A stretch of DNA of 64,000 bases, taken from Streptomyces changanensis (GTDB lineage: Bacteria; Actinomycetota; Actinomycetes; Streptomycetales; Streptomycetaceae). Both the position numbers and the translations under genes were made by a program. This document shows, in pieces, positions 17,373-26,445 of this stretch. How positions within the stretch are numbered: the first letter of the stretch is position 1; each line of letters starts with the position of its first letter. Under the pieces are notes generated by a model. That model searched no databases. It saw only the letters and a list, made by a program, of their open reading frames with translations, and was not told the origin of the DNA. The stretch covers positions 5,952,001 to 6,016,000 of the forward strand of contig NZ_CP102332.1 of NCBI RefSeq assembly GCF_024600715.1, given 5' to 3'.

Positions 17373-17797
17373 CGCCTCCGGCCGGCCGCGGCCATGGGCG
17401 GGGCGCCAGCGCCGGGCGACTGCGCGGTGATCGAGGGTGCGATGCTGGCGTGGTGCTGAGTGGAACGGCCCGCTGCCGCCTGGGCGATGCGGGTCCGGCG
17501 TTCGGCCAGGCCGTTCCTCCGCGCAGGAGTGGGCGGTGGAGCGGACTGCGCCGGGTCGAGGCTGATGTCGGCTTGAACGGTGAACCCGTGCCGGCGGAGG
17601 TCGTGGACGGCCTGTCGGCCGCGTCGTCGGGCGTCCTGGTCCGGGCTGGTGAGCCGGTACAGGCCCGTTCTGCCGGGTACCGGTTCGAACTGCTCTCGAG
17701 TCAGGTACCAGTGGGCTAGTTGCGGCGTGATCGCGGTCGTCGGGCGGGCGACGACACCGTGCTCGGAGTGAAGGCCGAAGTGGAAGTGCGGGGGCAT
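17369..17797 (-). CDS. Hypothetical protein, 142 aa
   Basis: Starts MPPHFHFGLHSEHGVVARPT. A compact domain of about 80 residues (LAHWYLTREQFEPVPGRTGLYRL ... AVHDLRRHGFTVQAD) is followed by a long Ala/Pro linker and an AAAGRRR end. The first domain resembles DUF317-type small domains in pattern but I cannot assign it. GAGGA precedes the ATG. Member of the leftward operon. Confidence 0.75.
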   Translation of the reverse strand: MPPHFHFGLHSEHGVVARPTTAITPQLAHWYLTREQFEPVPGRTGLYRLTSPDQDARRRGRQAVHDLRRHGFTVQADISLDPAQSAPPPTPARRNGLAERRTRIAQAAAGRSTQHHASIAPSITAQSPGAGAPPMAAAGRRR

Positions 17798-17837
17798 GTG
17801 CGTCCTCAAGTGCGAGGGGGCGAGAGGCGTCGGACGG

Positions 17838-18941
17838 TCACCGGGGCCGAAGGGGCATCCGTTCCGGAGCGGCGAGGGAGCGCGGAGCAGGAGCGAGTGC
17901 CGGGAGCACGCCGGAAACCGGTGCCGATGGCCGGGCGGTCCGGGCATGTTTCAGGAGGGTGGGTCCGTCAGCGAGCCACTGGTCGACCTCGTCGGCCGAG
18001 GCCGGCGTGAGCGGCCGGGGAGGGACGAACACCGAAGGGCGCGGATTGCCGCTCGTGCCGGCCGGGTTGAGCAGACTGCGCAGCCGGTCCAGGACTACGG
18101 AGTCCTCGGGGTTCGAGACGGGGGCTCGGCGGGCCCGGTCGAGGAGGTGCGCGGCGTGGGGGCGCAGCCGCCGGAAGATGGTGGTGGCCCCCTCGAGGTT
18201 CTGGCTGGTGACGTCTCCCCCGCCTTGGGAGCGGTGGATCTCGTGGAGTCGGGCGTGGCCGGCCTCGACCGCGGCCAGCAGGCGTTCGTGCAGGGCCCGC
18301 TCGTACGCGGGGAGGAACTCCGTCGCCACCTGGGAGGTCGCCAGACGGGCGAACGCGGGCAGTGTGACGGACTTGGGTGCGTAGGGGTTCTGGTAGTTGT
18401 CGTCGAAGGTGCTGGTCGCGCAGGCCCCGAGCAGGTACGCGCGGGCGCTGCCGGGGTGCTCGATCAGGAGCAGTTCCGTTCCGGCACCGTCGCTGAGGAC
18501 GGCTCCGTACGGGATCCGGCGGTGCTCCATCGCCTCGGTCAGCTCACCGCTGTCCCACAGCAGGGGCATCCAGTCCTCCTGCCACACGGGATGGGCGTAG
18601 ACCTCGACCTTCGCCCTCCAGGTTCCCGGGAGGTGGGTGACCAGCTCGTGCGCGTAGTCCCCGAGGTAGGGGCGTGGACTCGCGGTCAGGACGACGCGGT
18701 GTTGTCGTGCGGCGCGGGCGAGGGCGGGCATCACCTGAGGCATCGCCTTCAGCTCGCGCAGCACGTGGACGCCGTTGTTGTGCCGCTCGAAACCGTTGGT
18801 GACGAGCAGGGCCGTGTCCGCCCACCTGTACTGCTCGCCGACCGGGATGGCGACCAGGCCGACGGACGCACTGGTGGAGAGGATGATCTCGGCGTCGGGG
18901 CGCCGCTGCTCTTGCTCTCGCGTACGGTCGGCCATGGTCAC
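17838..18941 (-). CDS. Hypothetical protein of the LPGTW family, 367 aa
   Basis: Starts GTG at 18941 (GTGA with the glycosyltransferase stop); an ATG two codons on is an alternative. The order is an alpha/beta region (AEIILSTSASVGLVAIPVG ... ALLVTNGFERHNNGVHVLREL), the shared ELVTHLPGTWRAKVEVYAHP element, then TEFLPAYERALHERLLAAVEAG corresponding to the helix in its smaller relatives at 4803 and 12319, then a helical and Pro-rich tail ending MPLRPR. Cytosolic; unknown function. Confidence 0.82.
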   Translation of the reverse strand: MTMADRTREQEQRRPDAEIILSTSASVGLVAIPVGEQYRWADTALLVTNGFERHNNGVHVLRELKAMPQVMPALARAARQHRVVLTASPRPYLGDYAHELVTHLPGTWRAKVEVYAHPVWQEDWMPLLWDSGELTEAMEHRRIPYGAVLSDGAGTELLLIEHPGSARAYLLGACATSTFDDNYQNPYAPKSVTLPAFARLATSQVATEFLPAYERALHERLLAAVEAGHARLHEIHRSQGGGDVTSQNLEGATTIFRRLRPHAAHLLDRARRAPVSNPEDSVVLDRLRSLLNPAGTSGNPRPSVFVPPRPLTPASADEVDQWLADGPTLLKHARTARPSAPVSGVLPALAPAPRSLAAPERMPLRPR

Positions 18942-19684
18942 GCGGCCCGGGCCGCGACGAAGGTGTTGCGCAGGGCGTGTCCGAAGGCGTGGGCGTGGCG
19001 CCGGGCGGCGAGCTCCAGCTCGTCGTACCGCGCGCCCTGCGTCATCTGCCCGTCGTGCTTGCGGTACTTGTAGACGGGCAGGGGCAGCAGGACGCCGGGG
19101 GCCAGGGCGGTGACGCCGACGGCCGCCATGTAGTCCTCGCCCTGGACGAGGCCGCCCATGCCGCCTGCCGCGCGCATCAGACGGGTGCGGGCCAGGATGG
19201 TGGTGGGCCCGATCGGGATGGTGTCCTGCGGGCGTGGCCAGTAGGTGACGACATCGCCGGCGTCGTGAAAGCCGGGCGGCGTCGGGCACTCCCACAGGCG
19301 GGTGGTGCCGTCCGGCAGGAGGTCCTCGCTGTACCCGGCGACCCACCCGAGCCGGTCGGTGAATGCGTCGAGCCGTACGCCCAGGCTCCAGTCGGGGAGG
19401 ACGTCGTCATCGTCTGCCCAGTTCACGAACTCCGTCCGCACTTCACTCAAGCCGAGGTTGCGGGCGCAGGCGGCACCGACCGGGCGGGGCAGAGCCAGGG
19501 TCCGGACCCGCCGGTCAGCGGCGATCGTGGGAGGCAGCCGGTCGGGGTCGGCGCCGTCGAGGACGAGAACCGCTTCCCACGGCACGGTCTGGCGCGCGAG
19601 GCTCGCGTGCATCTCCTGCAGGTAGGGCAGTCGGTCGGGGCGAAGCTGGGTGGCGATGACGACGGTGATCTGTGGGGTGGACAG
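18938..19684 (-). CDS. Family 2-type glycosyltransferase (GT-A fold)
   Basis: About 248 residues. TPQITVVIATQLRPDRLPYLQEM opens a GT-A Rossmann-like domain; VLVLDGAD, then GAACARNLGL and NWADDDDVLPDW give the nucleotide-sugar and DxD metal motifs; GGLVQGEDYMAAV matches the usual (Q/E)GED region. It transfers a sugar from an activated donor; donor and acceptor are unknown. No membrane helix. A CTG at 19684, five bases after AGGAG, is the best start. Its place inside a secretion operon suggests glycosylation of a surface or channel component (inference). Confidence 0.85.
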   Translation of the reverse strand: MSTPQITVVIATQLRPDRLPYLQEMHASLARQTVPWEAVLVLDGADPDRLPPTIAADRRVRTLALPRPVGAACARNLGLSEVRTEFVNWADDDDVLPDWSLGVRLDAFTDRLGWVAGYSEDLLPDGTTRLWECPTPPGFHDAGDVVTYWPRPQDTIPIGPTTILARTRLMRAAGGMGGLVQGEDYMAAVGVTALAPGVLLPLPVYKYRKHDGQMTQGARYDELELAARRHAHAFGHALRNTFVAARAA

Positions 19685-19707
19685 GGAATCTCCTGTGGTC
19701 GGGGTGG

Positions 19708-20295
19708 TCAGCGGGTGGGCCGCCGGGCGGGTGACGCGGGGGCCGGGCCGGGCGGCTTGACGAGCGTCAGTCCTGTGCGCGGGGCCTGGACGGGAGCGGG
19801 CTTGTCCGGGGCCCACAGCAGCGGCGCGCTGTGGATCCGGGCGAGCGGCGAGGTGCTCCAGCTGACGAGCGGACCGCGGTCGTACCAGGGCAGGGCGATG
19901 ACCTCGATGCCTTGGTCGTGCAGGATGTAGCCCCATTCCAGGTCGCCGCCGGTGCTGCGTTCCGTGATCGGGATGGGCTCGGCGGGCTCCCCGCTCGGAG
20001 TGAAGACATCGGTGAGGGGCATGCTCGGGAAGCGCTCCGCGTGGGGGTCGAGCTGCTTCAGTACATGGTCTGGCGCACCTTCGAGAAGGTCGACCCCGAG
20101 GCCCTGCCAGTCGTGCGGGGCGTCGAGCAGATGCCGGCGCAGGGCATCGAGATCACCGGCGAACCGGTAGCGCAGAGCCCCGAGCAGGAGCGGCAACTGG
20201 TGGTCCGGGTAACCGTCGAAGAGGCAATAGACCCCTCGGAATCGGCTGCCCGTCGCAGGGTCGGTGGGGCGGGCGACGAAGCTCGGTGTACCCAT
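19708..20295 (-). CDS. Hypothetical protein, 195 aa
   Basis: ATG at 20295 behind AGGAG; starts MGTPSFVARPTDPATGSRFRGVYCLFDGYPDHQLPLLL. It has a mixed alpha/beta layout: RFAGDLDALRRHLLDAPHDWQGLG, then LEWGYILHDQGIEVIALPWYDRG. This resembles a family of Streptomyces mobile-element proteins with no known role. It ends with a Pro/Ala linker and PARRPTR. It is 24 bases ahead of the glycosyltransferase. Confidence 0.82.
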   Translation of the reverse strand: MGTPSFVARPTDPATGSRFRGVYCLFDGYPDHQLPLLLGALRYRFAGDLDALRRHLLDAPHDWQGLGVDLLEGAPDHVLKQLDPHAERFPSMPLTDVFTPSGEPAEPIPITERSTGGDLEWGYILHDQGIEVIALPWYDRGPLVSWSTSPLARIHSAPLLWAPDKPAPVQAPRTGLTLVKPPGPAPASPARRPTR

Positions 20296-20389
20296 GGGGC
20301 TCCTGACTGTCTCGGTGATCGCGGCTCTGTTGTCGCGTGTGGCGGCCCGATGTGGGGCGTACTGCGGAAGCCAGCAGCCCGTGGACGCT

Positions 20390-21880
20390 TCAGTGCATGC
20401 GGGCGTCGGTGTCGAACAGCTGCAGTTCGGCCGGGTGGAGTTGGTGCTGGACGACGAACGAGCGTCCGGCGACTTTCCACAGGCCGCGCCCGCGGGTGAG
20501 GTGGGACAGAGCCCCGGTCTCGACGGAGGTCAGGCCGAGCAGGCCAGCGGCTGCTGCGAGCTGGTCGGTCTCCTGGCGGTAGATCACGCGGGTGCTGCAG
20601 TCAGCGAGGAGGCCCTCGGCCAGCGCGCGGCTCTGGCTGCCGGCATCGCCGGCGGAGAGCAGGTCGGACAGGCGGTGGATGACCATCAGGTTGGCGATGC
20701 CCAGGCCGCGCGAGAGCTTCCACTGGGCCTGCATGCGCATGAGGAGGGCCGGGTGGCGCATCAGGCGCCACGCCTCGTCGTAGACCACCCACCGCCGGCC
20801 GCCGTGGGGGTCGGTGAGAGCGGCTTCCATCCATGCCGACGCGCAGGTCATGGCCAGGACGAGTGCGGCGTCGTCAGTGCCGCCCAGGCGCGAGAGGTCG
20901 ATGGACAGCATCGGCCGGTATGGGTCGAAGACCGTGGTGGAAGGAGCGTCGAACATGCCGGCCAGGTCGCCGAAGACCAGGCGCCGCATGGCGTGGGCGA
21001 GGTCGCGGGCGGCATCCCCGAGGCGTCCGGACAGCAGGCCGCCGGCCAGTTCGAGGCCGGGCCCGTCGGCGAGCGCGTGGGCGACGTCGCCGAGAAGCGG
21101 CGGGCGGCCGGAGTCGGTCGCCCGGGTTACCGCGGCGTCGAGTGCGACGTCGAGGACGGTGTGCTCCATGGGCAGCAGGTCGCGGCCGAGGACGGTGCGG
21201 GCCAGGGAGCCGAGGAGCAGCAGTCGGCGCTTGCGGACTTCTCCCTCCCACTCCGCCTCCGGCACCGACGCCGGCCTCGGTGCCGCGTCCAGCGGGTTGA
21301 GCCGGCCGGGCAGGCCCGGGCCCAGGGCGATGGAGGCGCCGCCCAGTGCCTGGGCGACGGCCGTCCACTCGCCTTTCGGGTCGCACGGCACGTACACCCG
21401 ATAGCCGAAGGCGACGGAGCGCAGTGCCAGGCTCTTGGCGAGCGCCGACTTGCCCTGTCCGATCACCCCGGCGAGCAGCACGTTGGGGTTGGTGAACCCT
21501 TCGACGCGGCCGTACAGGGAGAAGGGGTCGAAGGTGAAGCTGCCCTCGGCGTGGAGGTCGCGGCCGATGTAGATGCCGTCGGCCCCGAGGCCGCCTTCGG
21601 CGAGGAAGGGGTAGGCGGCGCTCGCGACGGCGGTGGTCATGCGGTGGGCCGGAAGCTTGAGGCGGCTGCCGCGGGCGGAGGCGGGCCCGGGCCGCCCGGC
21701 GGGCGGGTAGACGGCCTCGGGGAAGGGGGCTTCGACCGGCTGCTGGTCGGTGGTGGCGCCAGCGGCGCTTCGGGCGCGGGCTTCGGCGCGGGCGGTCTGC
21801 TTGCGCAGGGCGCGGCGCTGGGCGCGGTCGATGCCGTGCGGGGTGAACAGGGGGGTCGCGCTGGCGCGGCGGTGGGACAC
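20390..21880 (-). CDS. VirB4/TraC-type secretion ATPase
   Basis: A 496-residue ATPase. Walker A is GVIGQGKSALAKS, Walker B is RWVVYDEAWRLM, and IANLMVIHRLSDL ... ADCSTRVIYRQ fits the C-terminal domain of VirB4-like ATPases that power type IV secretion. It is shorter than VirB4 and lacks the N-terminal membrane and VirB3-like portion; in actinobacterial systems that part is a separate protein (here the SCO6880-type gene two genes upstream). Starts GTG as MSHRRASATPLF. Confidence 0.9.
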   Translation of the reverse strand: MSHRRASATPLFTPHGIDRAQRRALRKQTARAEARARSAAGATTDQQPVEAPFPEAVYPPAGRPGPASARGSRLKLPAHRMTTAVASAAYPFLAEGGLGADGIYIGRDLHAEGSFTFDPFSLYGRVEGFTNPNVLLAGVIGQGKSALAKSLALRSVAFGYRVYVPCDPKGEWTAVAQALGGASIALGPGLPGRLNPLDAAPRPASVPEAEWEGEVRKRRLLLLGSLARTVLGRDLLPMEHTVLDVALDAAVTRATDSGRPPLLGDVAHALADGPGLELAGGLLSGRLGDAARDLAHAMRRLVFGDLAGMFDAPSTTVFDPYRPMLSIDLSRLGGTDDAALVLAMTCASAWMEAALTDPHGGRRWVVYDEAWRLMRHPALLMRMQAQWKLSRGLGIANLMVIHRLSDLLSAGDAGSQSRALAEGLLADCSTRVIYRQETDQLAAAAGLLGLTSVETGALSHLTRGRGLWKVAGRSFVVQHQLHPAELQLFDTDARMH

Positions 21881-21902
21881 GGTTCGCTTCCGGTCGGTGA
21901 GG

Positions 21903-22334
21903 TCAGGACGCGAGGTCGGCGGCGGTGGTCTTGCGCCGTACGGCGTGGACGGCGGCGAGGTGGCGCTGGCAGATGGTCAGGACCGGTGGTCCTGCGGGGA
22001 GCCGCTCGGGGCGGCACTCGCCGTCGTCGGCGGGCAGCAGGTGGAATGCGGCGTGGACGGAGTCGGCGGCCTGCCACAGGCGGGTGTGCGCGGTGGCCAG
22101 TTGCCGTCCGGCGGCGGGCCGTTCGGGGCGGGTGTGCTCGGCGAGCTGGTCGACCAGGCGGTGCAGGGCGGTGAGGTGGGCGTGGAGGGTGTCGAGGTGG
22201 GGCCGGTCGGCTGGCCTGGCGGCCTCGTCCGGCGCCTGGGTGCGGGTGTGGTGGCGCAGGCCGGCGGTGGCTGCCCGCAGGAACGGGTGCGCGTCGCCGG
22301 TGGTCGGGCCACCGGGGCGGTCGTCGGGGGACAT
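21903..22334 (-). CDS. Hypothetical protein, DUF6238-like
   Basis: A 143-residue helical protein: HPFLRAATAGLRHHTRTQ, HLDTLHAHLTALHRLVDQLAEHTRP, CRPERLPAGPPVLTICQRHLAAVHAVRR. The pattern is one I associate with a Streptomyces family annotated DUF6238, found between VirB4-like and SCO6880-like genes; this is from memory and should be confirmed. Soluble; unknown role in the secretion module. Confidence 0.78.
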   Translation of the reverse strand: MSPDDRPGGPTTGDAHPFLRAATAGLRHHTRTQAPDEAARPADRPHLDTLHAHLTALHRLVDQLAEHTRPERPAAGRQLATAHTRLWQAADSVHAAFHLLPADDGECRPERLPAGPPVLTICQRHLAAVHAVRRKTTAADLAS

Positions 22335-22376
22335 CGTCTTCTCACTGGGAGGGGAGCCGCGAGGGCGGGGTACCGG

Positions 22377-23837
22377 TCAGAGGGTGTGGCGGGCGAGCGG
22401 AAGAGCGCTGGCGGTGAAGGCGTCGGCCTGCTGGAACTTGAGGCGTCGGAGGTCGACTTGGGCGCTGGCGGCGGCGGTCTCGATCTGGGCGCAGGCGGCG
22501 TCGAGGGCCTGGTCGGTGTCGGCGGAGACCGTGAGCAATCCGGTGAGGGCGACATCGGCGTGGCCGGAGATGAGCTGCTTCTCGCGGATCTTGACGTCGG
22601 CGTACTCGACGCTGTCGGCCTCGGAGTCGACCTGGCCCCGGCGCTGGCGCTCTGAGGCGTCCGCGATGATCGCGGCCTTGCGGCGCTGCACGTCGCGCAG
22701 GGCGGACTCGATGCCCTGGGGTGCGTATATAAGGGAGAAGACGCGGCGGACGCCCGTGCTGAACATCAGCCCGTGCAGGAAGCCGGCGTTCGTCTCGGTG
22801 CGGGGCCAGTTCTCGATCCAGTACGTGGCGTGCCGGGCGCTGTCGGTGATCAGCCGGTCTGGCTCCTCGACCTGGGCGACCGGCCCGGTGGCACCCGGGT
22901 CGGCCTCGGCCCGGCCGGTGGAGGACCACTGCTGCAGGCGGGCGGTGGCGGCCGGGTCGTAGGCGGTGCGCAGCACAGCGGCGATCTCGCGGGCGCCGAG
23001 CCACCCGGTGACGGTGAGGCCAGCGGTGCGGGCAGCCTGGGCGATGGCCGCGGTGGTCTGCTCCATGACGGTGAAGGCCCCGCCGAGGCCCCCGCCGGCC
23101 TGGCTGATCAGGCGCTTGGCGGCCTTCAGGTCCAACGCGATGGCCAGGTACGCCTCGTGCGGGGCGGCGGCCGGGCCTGCGGAGTCGACGAGTGCGGAGT
23201 AGATCTGCCCGGCGACGGGAGCCTCGGGGTTGCCGTGCTCGGCCCAGTGGCGGGCGAGGCTGTCGCCGGAGTCGGGCACCGTGCGCTCCAGCACCTGGAC
23301 GGTGGCGACGTGCCCGGTGCGGGCGATGCCGGCGAGGGCCCGGCCCCATGCGGCGACGTTGGAGTTCTGGGTGGCCGGGTCGAGCAGCGCGAAGGCGCGG
23401 GAGCTGACGCGGGCGACGGCGGTCAGGGTCTGGCCGTGGGGGTCGTGGACGGCGGCGGCGCCGGAGTCGGCGGTGGCGACTCGCAGCGAGGCGGTCGCGC
23501 CGGGCAGGTGCAGGAGCCCTTCGACCTTCGGTCGGGAAACGGGGCGGGCCCGCCACAGGGTCTGTCCTGTGCGGCGGCGGTGCGTGTAGCGGGCGACGAG
23601 CGGGGCCCAGTCGATCAGGGACCGGCCTTCGCGCCGCACACCGACCAGGACTGCGGTGGCGATCCAGAGGGGCGTCAGGGTGATGGCACCAACCAGACCC
23701 GCGGCCACGACGGTGACCAGGAGCAGCGCGAGCGCCGAGGAGACGAGGACGAGCTGGGGGAGGGTCAGGCCGAGCAGAATGCCCCGCCGGGACCTGGTGG
23801 GGAACTTGACGGTGAGCGGGAGGACTTCGGAGGACAC
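22377..23837 (-). CDS. SCO6880-type secretion membrane protein
   Basis: A 486-residue protein, GTG at 23837. Two hydrophobic helices near residues 20-65 (GILLGLTLPQLVLVSSALALLLVTVVAA; ITLTPLWIATAVLVGV) resemble the PrgI/VirB3-like inner membrane part. The rest, from FALLDPATQNSNVAAWGRAL to MEQTTAAIAQAARTAGL and the end, is the non-ATPase N-terminal half typical of VirB4-like proteins. The family recurs in actinobacterial conjugation clusters next to a separate VirB4-like ATPase, as here. Confidence 0.85.
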   Translation of the reverse strand: MSSEVLPLTVKFPTRSRRGILLGLTLPQLVLVSSALALLLVTVVAAGLVGAITLTPLWIATAVLVGVRREGRSLIDWAPLVARYTHRRRTGQTLWRARPVSRPKVEGLLHLPGATASLRVATADSGAAAVHDPHGQTLTAVARVSSRAFALLDPATQNSNVAAWGRALAGIARTGHVATVQVLERTVPDSGDSLARHWAEHGNPEAPVAGQIYSALVDSAGPAAAPHEAYLAIALDLKAAKRLISQAGGGLGGAFTVMEQTTAAIAQAARTAGLTVTGWLGAREIAAVLRTAYDPAATARLQQWSSTGRAEADPGATGPVAQVEEPDRLITDSARHATYWIENWPRTETNAGFLHGLMFSTGVRRVFSLIYAPQGIESALRDVQRRKAAIIADASERQRRGQVDSEADSVEYADVKIREKQLISGHADVALTGLLTVSADTDQALDAACAQIETAAASAQVDLRRLKFQQADAFTASALPLARHTL

Positions 23838-23922
23838 GATCGCTTCCGGGACGGGTCGGGCCCGGGGCAGGGCGCACCGCGCGGGGCGGCGGGCCCTGCC
23901 TGGGGCGGGCGCGGGCGGGGGA

Positions 23923-25263
23923 CTACAGGCCGGCCGGAGAGCCGGGCTGTGCGGCACCGTCGCTCGTGGACGGCGAGCCGTGGGCCGGAGGCATCGGGTC
24001 GGACGGGACACCGTGGTCCCAGCCGGTCTGCTGCCCGGCACCAGCGGTGTCCGTGCTGCCTCCGCTCCAGCTCGGCACGCCGCCGTCCTGGCCGTTGGCA
24101 GGGGAAGCGTTCTGGGACTGCGGGGGCCCGGCCTGCTGCAGCAGATCCTGCAGACCACCGCCGGAGGAGTCGTCCGAGCCGCCCTTGTCCATGCTCATCC
24201 CGCCTGTCGGGTTGGCGGCGATGTCGCCGGGGAATCCTCCACCGCCGGCGGCCTGGGCCCCACCAGTCGCTCCGGCGCCGGCTGCCGCAGCGCCGCCGGT
24301 TCCGGCGGTCGCGGCTGCTGCTGCGGCCTTGCGTCCGGCGTTCTCGGCGTGCTGGCGGGCCATCGACGCTCCGGCGCCACCGGCGCGGTGGATCGCCTCG
24401 CCGTCGGTTCCCTCGGACGCCCAGTGCACGAACTTGAAGACCATGTAGGGGCAGAGGAGGACGAGCAGCATGATCACCATGCCTGCCGCGACGTCCGCGA
24501 GGGCGGCCACTCCGTCCTTGCTGTCGGCGTTGCCGAGCGCGGAGATGCCGAGCACGAAGATGATCGTCATCAGCAGCTTGGAGACGACGAGGGTGGCGGT
24601 GGCCTCGATCCAGCCACGGCGCCAGCGTCGGGCGACCTCCCACCCGCCGCCTGCTCCCGCGAAGACCGCGAGCGTGACCAGGATGAGGATGCCCACCTTG
24701 CGGACCATCATCACGCACCAGAACAGGAACGCTCCGACCGCGCTCGCGAGGGCCGCGACGACGGCGACCAGCCAGCCCAGTCCGGCGACGGCACCGATCT
24801 GGGAGACCTTGACGATTCTGCGGACCGCGGAGGAGATGTCGGTGCCGGCCGCGGCGAACAGCCCGTCGGACAGGGCGTCGACGACCTCGATGGCCACGGT
24901 GGTGAAGGTGATCGCGCAGAACGCGAACAGCACGCCCGAGGCGGTGCCGGTCAGAGCCTGGACGAGGGCTTGGCCGTCTCGTTTGATGGCGGCTCTGACG
25001 AGCTGGGCGCAGAAGGTGGCGACGAGCACGACGAGGCCGATGGGGAGGATGGTCTCGTAGTTGTCGCGGAACCAGGCCGCACCGAGGTCGATGCTGGTGG
25101 TGCGGTCGATGGCCTTGGCGGCGAGGTCGGCCGCCGCGGCGGCGACGTCGCCGGCGCTCTGGACCATCCAGTCCCCGATCGCGCCGACGGGATCGGAAGC
25201 GAAGTCGATCGCGTCGCCTACGTCGCAGATGGAACCGGCGAGGGGCAGGTCACAGAAGCCCAC
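23923..25263 (-). CDS. VirB6/TrbL-type polytopic membrane protein
   Basis: A 446-residue protein, GTG at 25263 behind AAAGGA, beginning MGFCDLPLAGSICDVGDAIDF. About six hydrophobic helices lie between residues 60 and 300 (ILPIGLVVLVATFCAQLV; GWLVAVVAALASAVGAFLF; GMVIMLLVLLCPYMVFKF), then an Ala/Gly-rich cytosolic or secreted tail of about 130 residues. The layout fits channel components of the VirB6/TrbL group. It is part of the secretion module by position. Confidence 0.85.
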   Translation of the reverse strand: MGFCDLPLAGSICDVGDAIDFASDPVGAIGDWMVQSAGDVAAAAADLAAKAIDRTTSIDLGAAWFRDNYETILPIGLVVLVATFCAQLVRAAIKRDGQALVQALTGTASGVLFAFCAITFTTVAIEVVDALSDGLFAAAGTDISSAVRRIVKVSQIGAVAGLGWLVAVVAALASAVGAFLFWCVMMVRKVGILILVTLAVFAGAGGGWEVARRWRRGWIEATATLVVSKLLMTIIFVLGISALGNADSKDGVAALADVAAGMVIMLLVLLCPYMVFKFVHWASEGTDGEAIHRAGGAGASMARQHAENAGRKAAAAAATAGTGGAAAAGAGATGGAQAAGGGGFPGDIAANPTGGMSMDKGGSDDSSGGGLQDLLQQAGPPQSQNASPANGQDGGVPSWSGGSTDTAGAGQQTGWDHGVPSDPMPPAHGSPSTSDGAAQPGSPAGL

Positions 25264-25295
25264 GTCGGGCGTCCTTTCGGGAGGTAGGGGAGGGG

Positions 25296-25982
25296 CTACG
25301 GGGCGACGCGCGGGGCGATGGCAACCAGGCGGCAGTCCGTGCCGGGCCGGCACTGGACGGCGAGCGTGATCTGCCGGTCCTCAGCCCCGGACCCGCCGCC
25401 CGTCCAGGCGAGCTGCGTCTTGCCGCGGACTGTGACGGCGTAGATGTACGCCTGTGTGATCGCGGCCGGGTCGTCGGTGAGGGCTTGCTTGAACGCTGAG
25501 GGGAAGTGCGCCTCGGAGACGGTGGCGGTGGCGTGCTGGCCGTTGTCCTTCAGTCGCGACCACAGCACCGGGTCGGGGACCTGGGACTGGACGGAGTCCC
25601 AGTCCGCGTACGCGGACTCCGGCGTCATCCAGGCGCGCATGCCGGCGAGCTGCTCGGCGTGGCTGGTGGTGCGGGCGTCGAAGGTCCACAGCATCACCGC
25701 ACTGGCCCGGGCGAAGGCGAGCGGGTCGGAGATCGGCGACGGCCCCGGCACGGCCGGCGTGCGGTCACCCGCGGCCGATCGGGTGGGAGAAGCGCCGGTG
25801 GGCGAGTCCGAGACGGACGGGGCCGGCTTCGGCGGCGTGTCACCGGCGTGCTTGCCGTTGCCCGTCCACCAGGCGACCGCTCCGGCCAGAACGAGCAGGA
25901 CGGCCAGAGCACCGATCACGACGAGCAGGCGGCGGGAAGGCCGCCAGCCGATGCCGATCGCATCGAGGGAACGTTTCCGCAT
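25296..25982 (-). CDS. VirB8/TcpC-like bitopic protein
   Basis: A 228-residue protein with a basic N-terminus, one membrane helix (LLVVIGALAVLLVLAGAVAWW), a Pro/Ser linker and an external domain (DPLAFARASAVMLWTFDARTTSHAEQL ... ITQAYIYAVTVRGKTQLAW) with the NTF2-like layout of VirB8/TcpC proteins, which link the channel parts. The start overlaps the upstream stop (TGATG). The assignment rests on layout and position, not on a conserved motif. Confidence 0.78.
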   Translation of the reverse strand: MRKRSLDAIGIGWRPSRRLLVVIGALAVLLVLAGAVAWWTGNGKHAGDTPPKPAPSVSDSPTGASPTRSAAGDRTPAVPGPSPISDPLAFARASAVMLWTFDARTTSHAEQLAGMRAWMTPESAYADWDSVQSQVPDPVLWSRLKDNGQHATATVSEAHFPSAFKQALTDDPAAITQAYIYAVTVRGKTQLAWTGGGSGAEDRQITLAVQCRPGTDCRLVAIAPRVAP

Positions 25983-26308
25983 CAGCGGACCTGAGAACCG
26001 AGGGCGGAGAAGAACGCCACGATCCCGTTGGCGGCGCCCAGCCCGAGGGCGGCGCCGGCGCTGACGATCGCGCCCTTCTTCCCGTTGGCCTCGGCCTGGT
26101 GGCCACCGCTGTGGTGGCCCCAGGCCCACACACCGAGGCTGACGGCGAGTGCGCCGACCACGGCCACGATGCCGAACAGATTGATGCTGTTCACGACGGT
26201 GCGCAGGACTTCGAGGCCCGGCAGACCGCCGCCCTTCGGTGAGACTCCGGGGTCGAAGGCGAGCAGGAGATGGTCGTACGGAAGTGCGGTGAGGGAGACG
26301 GGGGAGAT
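25982..26308 (-). CDS. Small two-helix membrane protein, VirB2-like candidate
   Basis: About 108 residues; two long hydrophobic helices (INLFGIVAVVGALAVSLGVWAW; IVSAGAALGLGAANGIVAFF) separated by a short charged loop (HQAEANGKK). This is the shape of VirB2/TrbC pilins, and it lies between the lytic enzyme and VirB8-like genes, where a pilin is expected. The usual call would be GTG 26194, but the frame is open upstream with coding-type bias (LPYDHLLLAFDPGVSPKGGG), and AAGGAG precedes an in-frame ATC at 26308. The true start is uncertain. Confidence 0.75.
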   Translation of the reverse strand: MSPVSLTALPYDHLLLAFDPGVSPKGGGLPGLEVLRTVVNSINLFGIVAVVGALAVSLGVWAWGHHSGGHQAEANGKKGAIVSAGAALGLGAANGIVAFFSALGSQVR

Positions 26309-26445
26309 GGTGGTGCGCTCCTTGTGCGGGCACGGCTCGGTGGCCCGTGCCGGGAACGGGAAGGAAGGAGAGAGAGGTGGTGCTCTGGGGCGCGAGGGCG
26401 GCCCGGTCCGCCCGGCGCCTCATGGGCTCGCCGGGCGGAGCGGTG

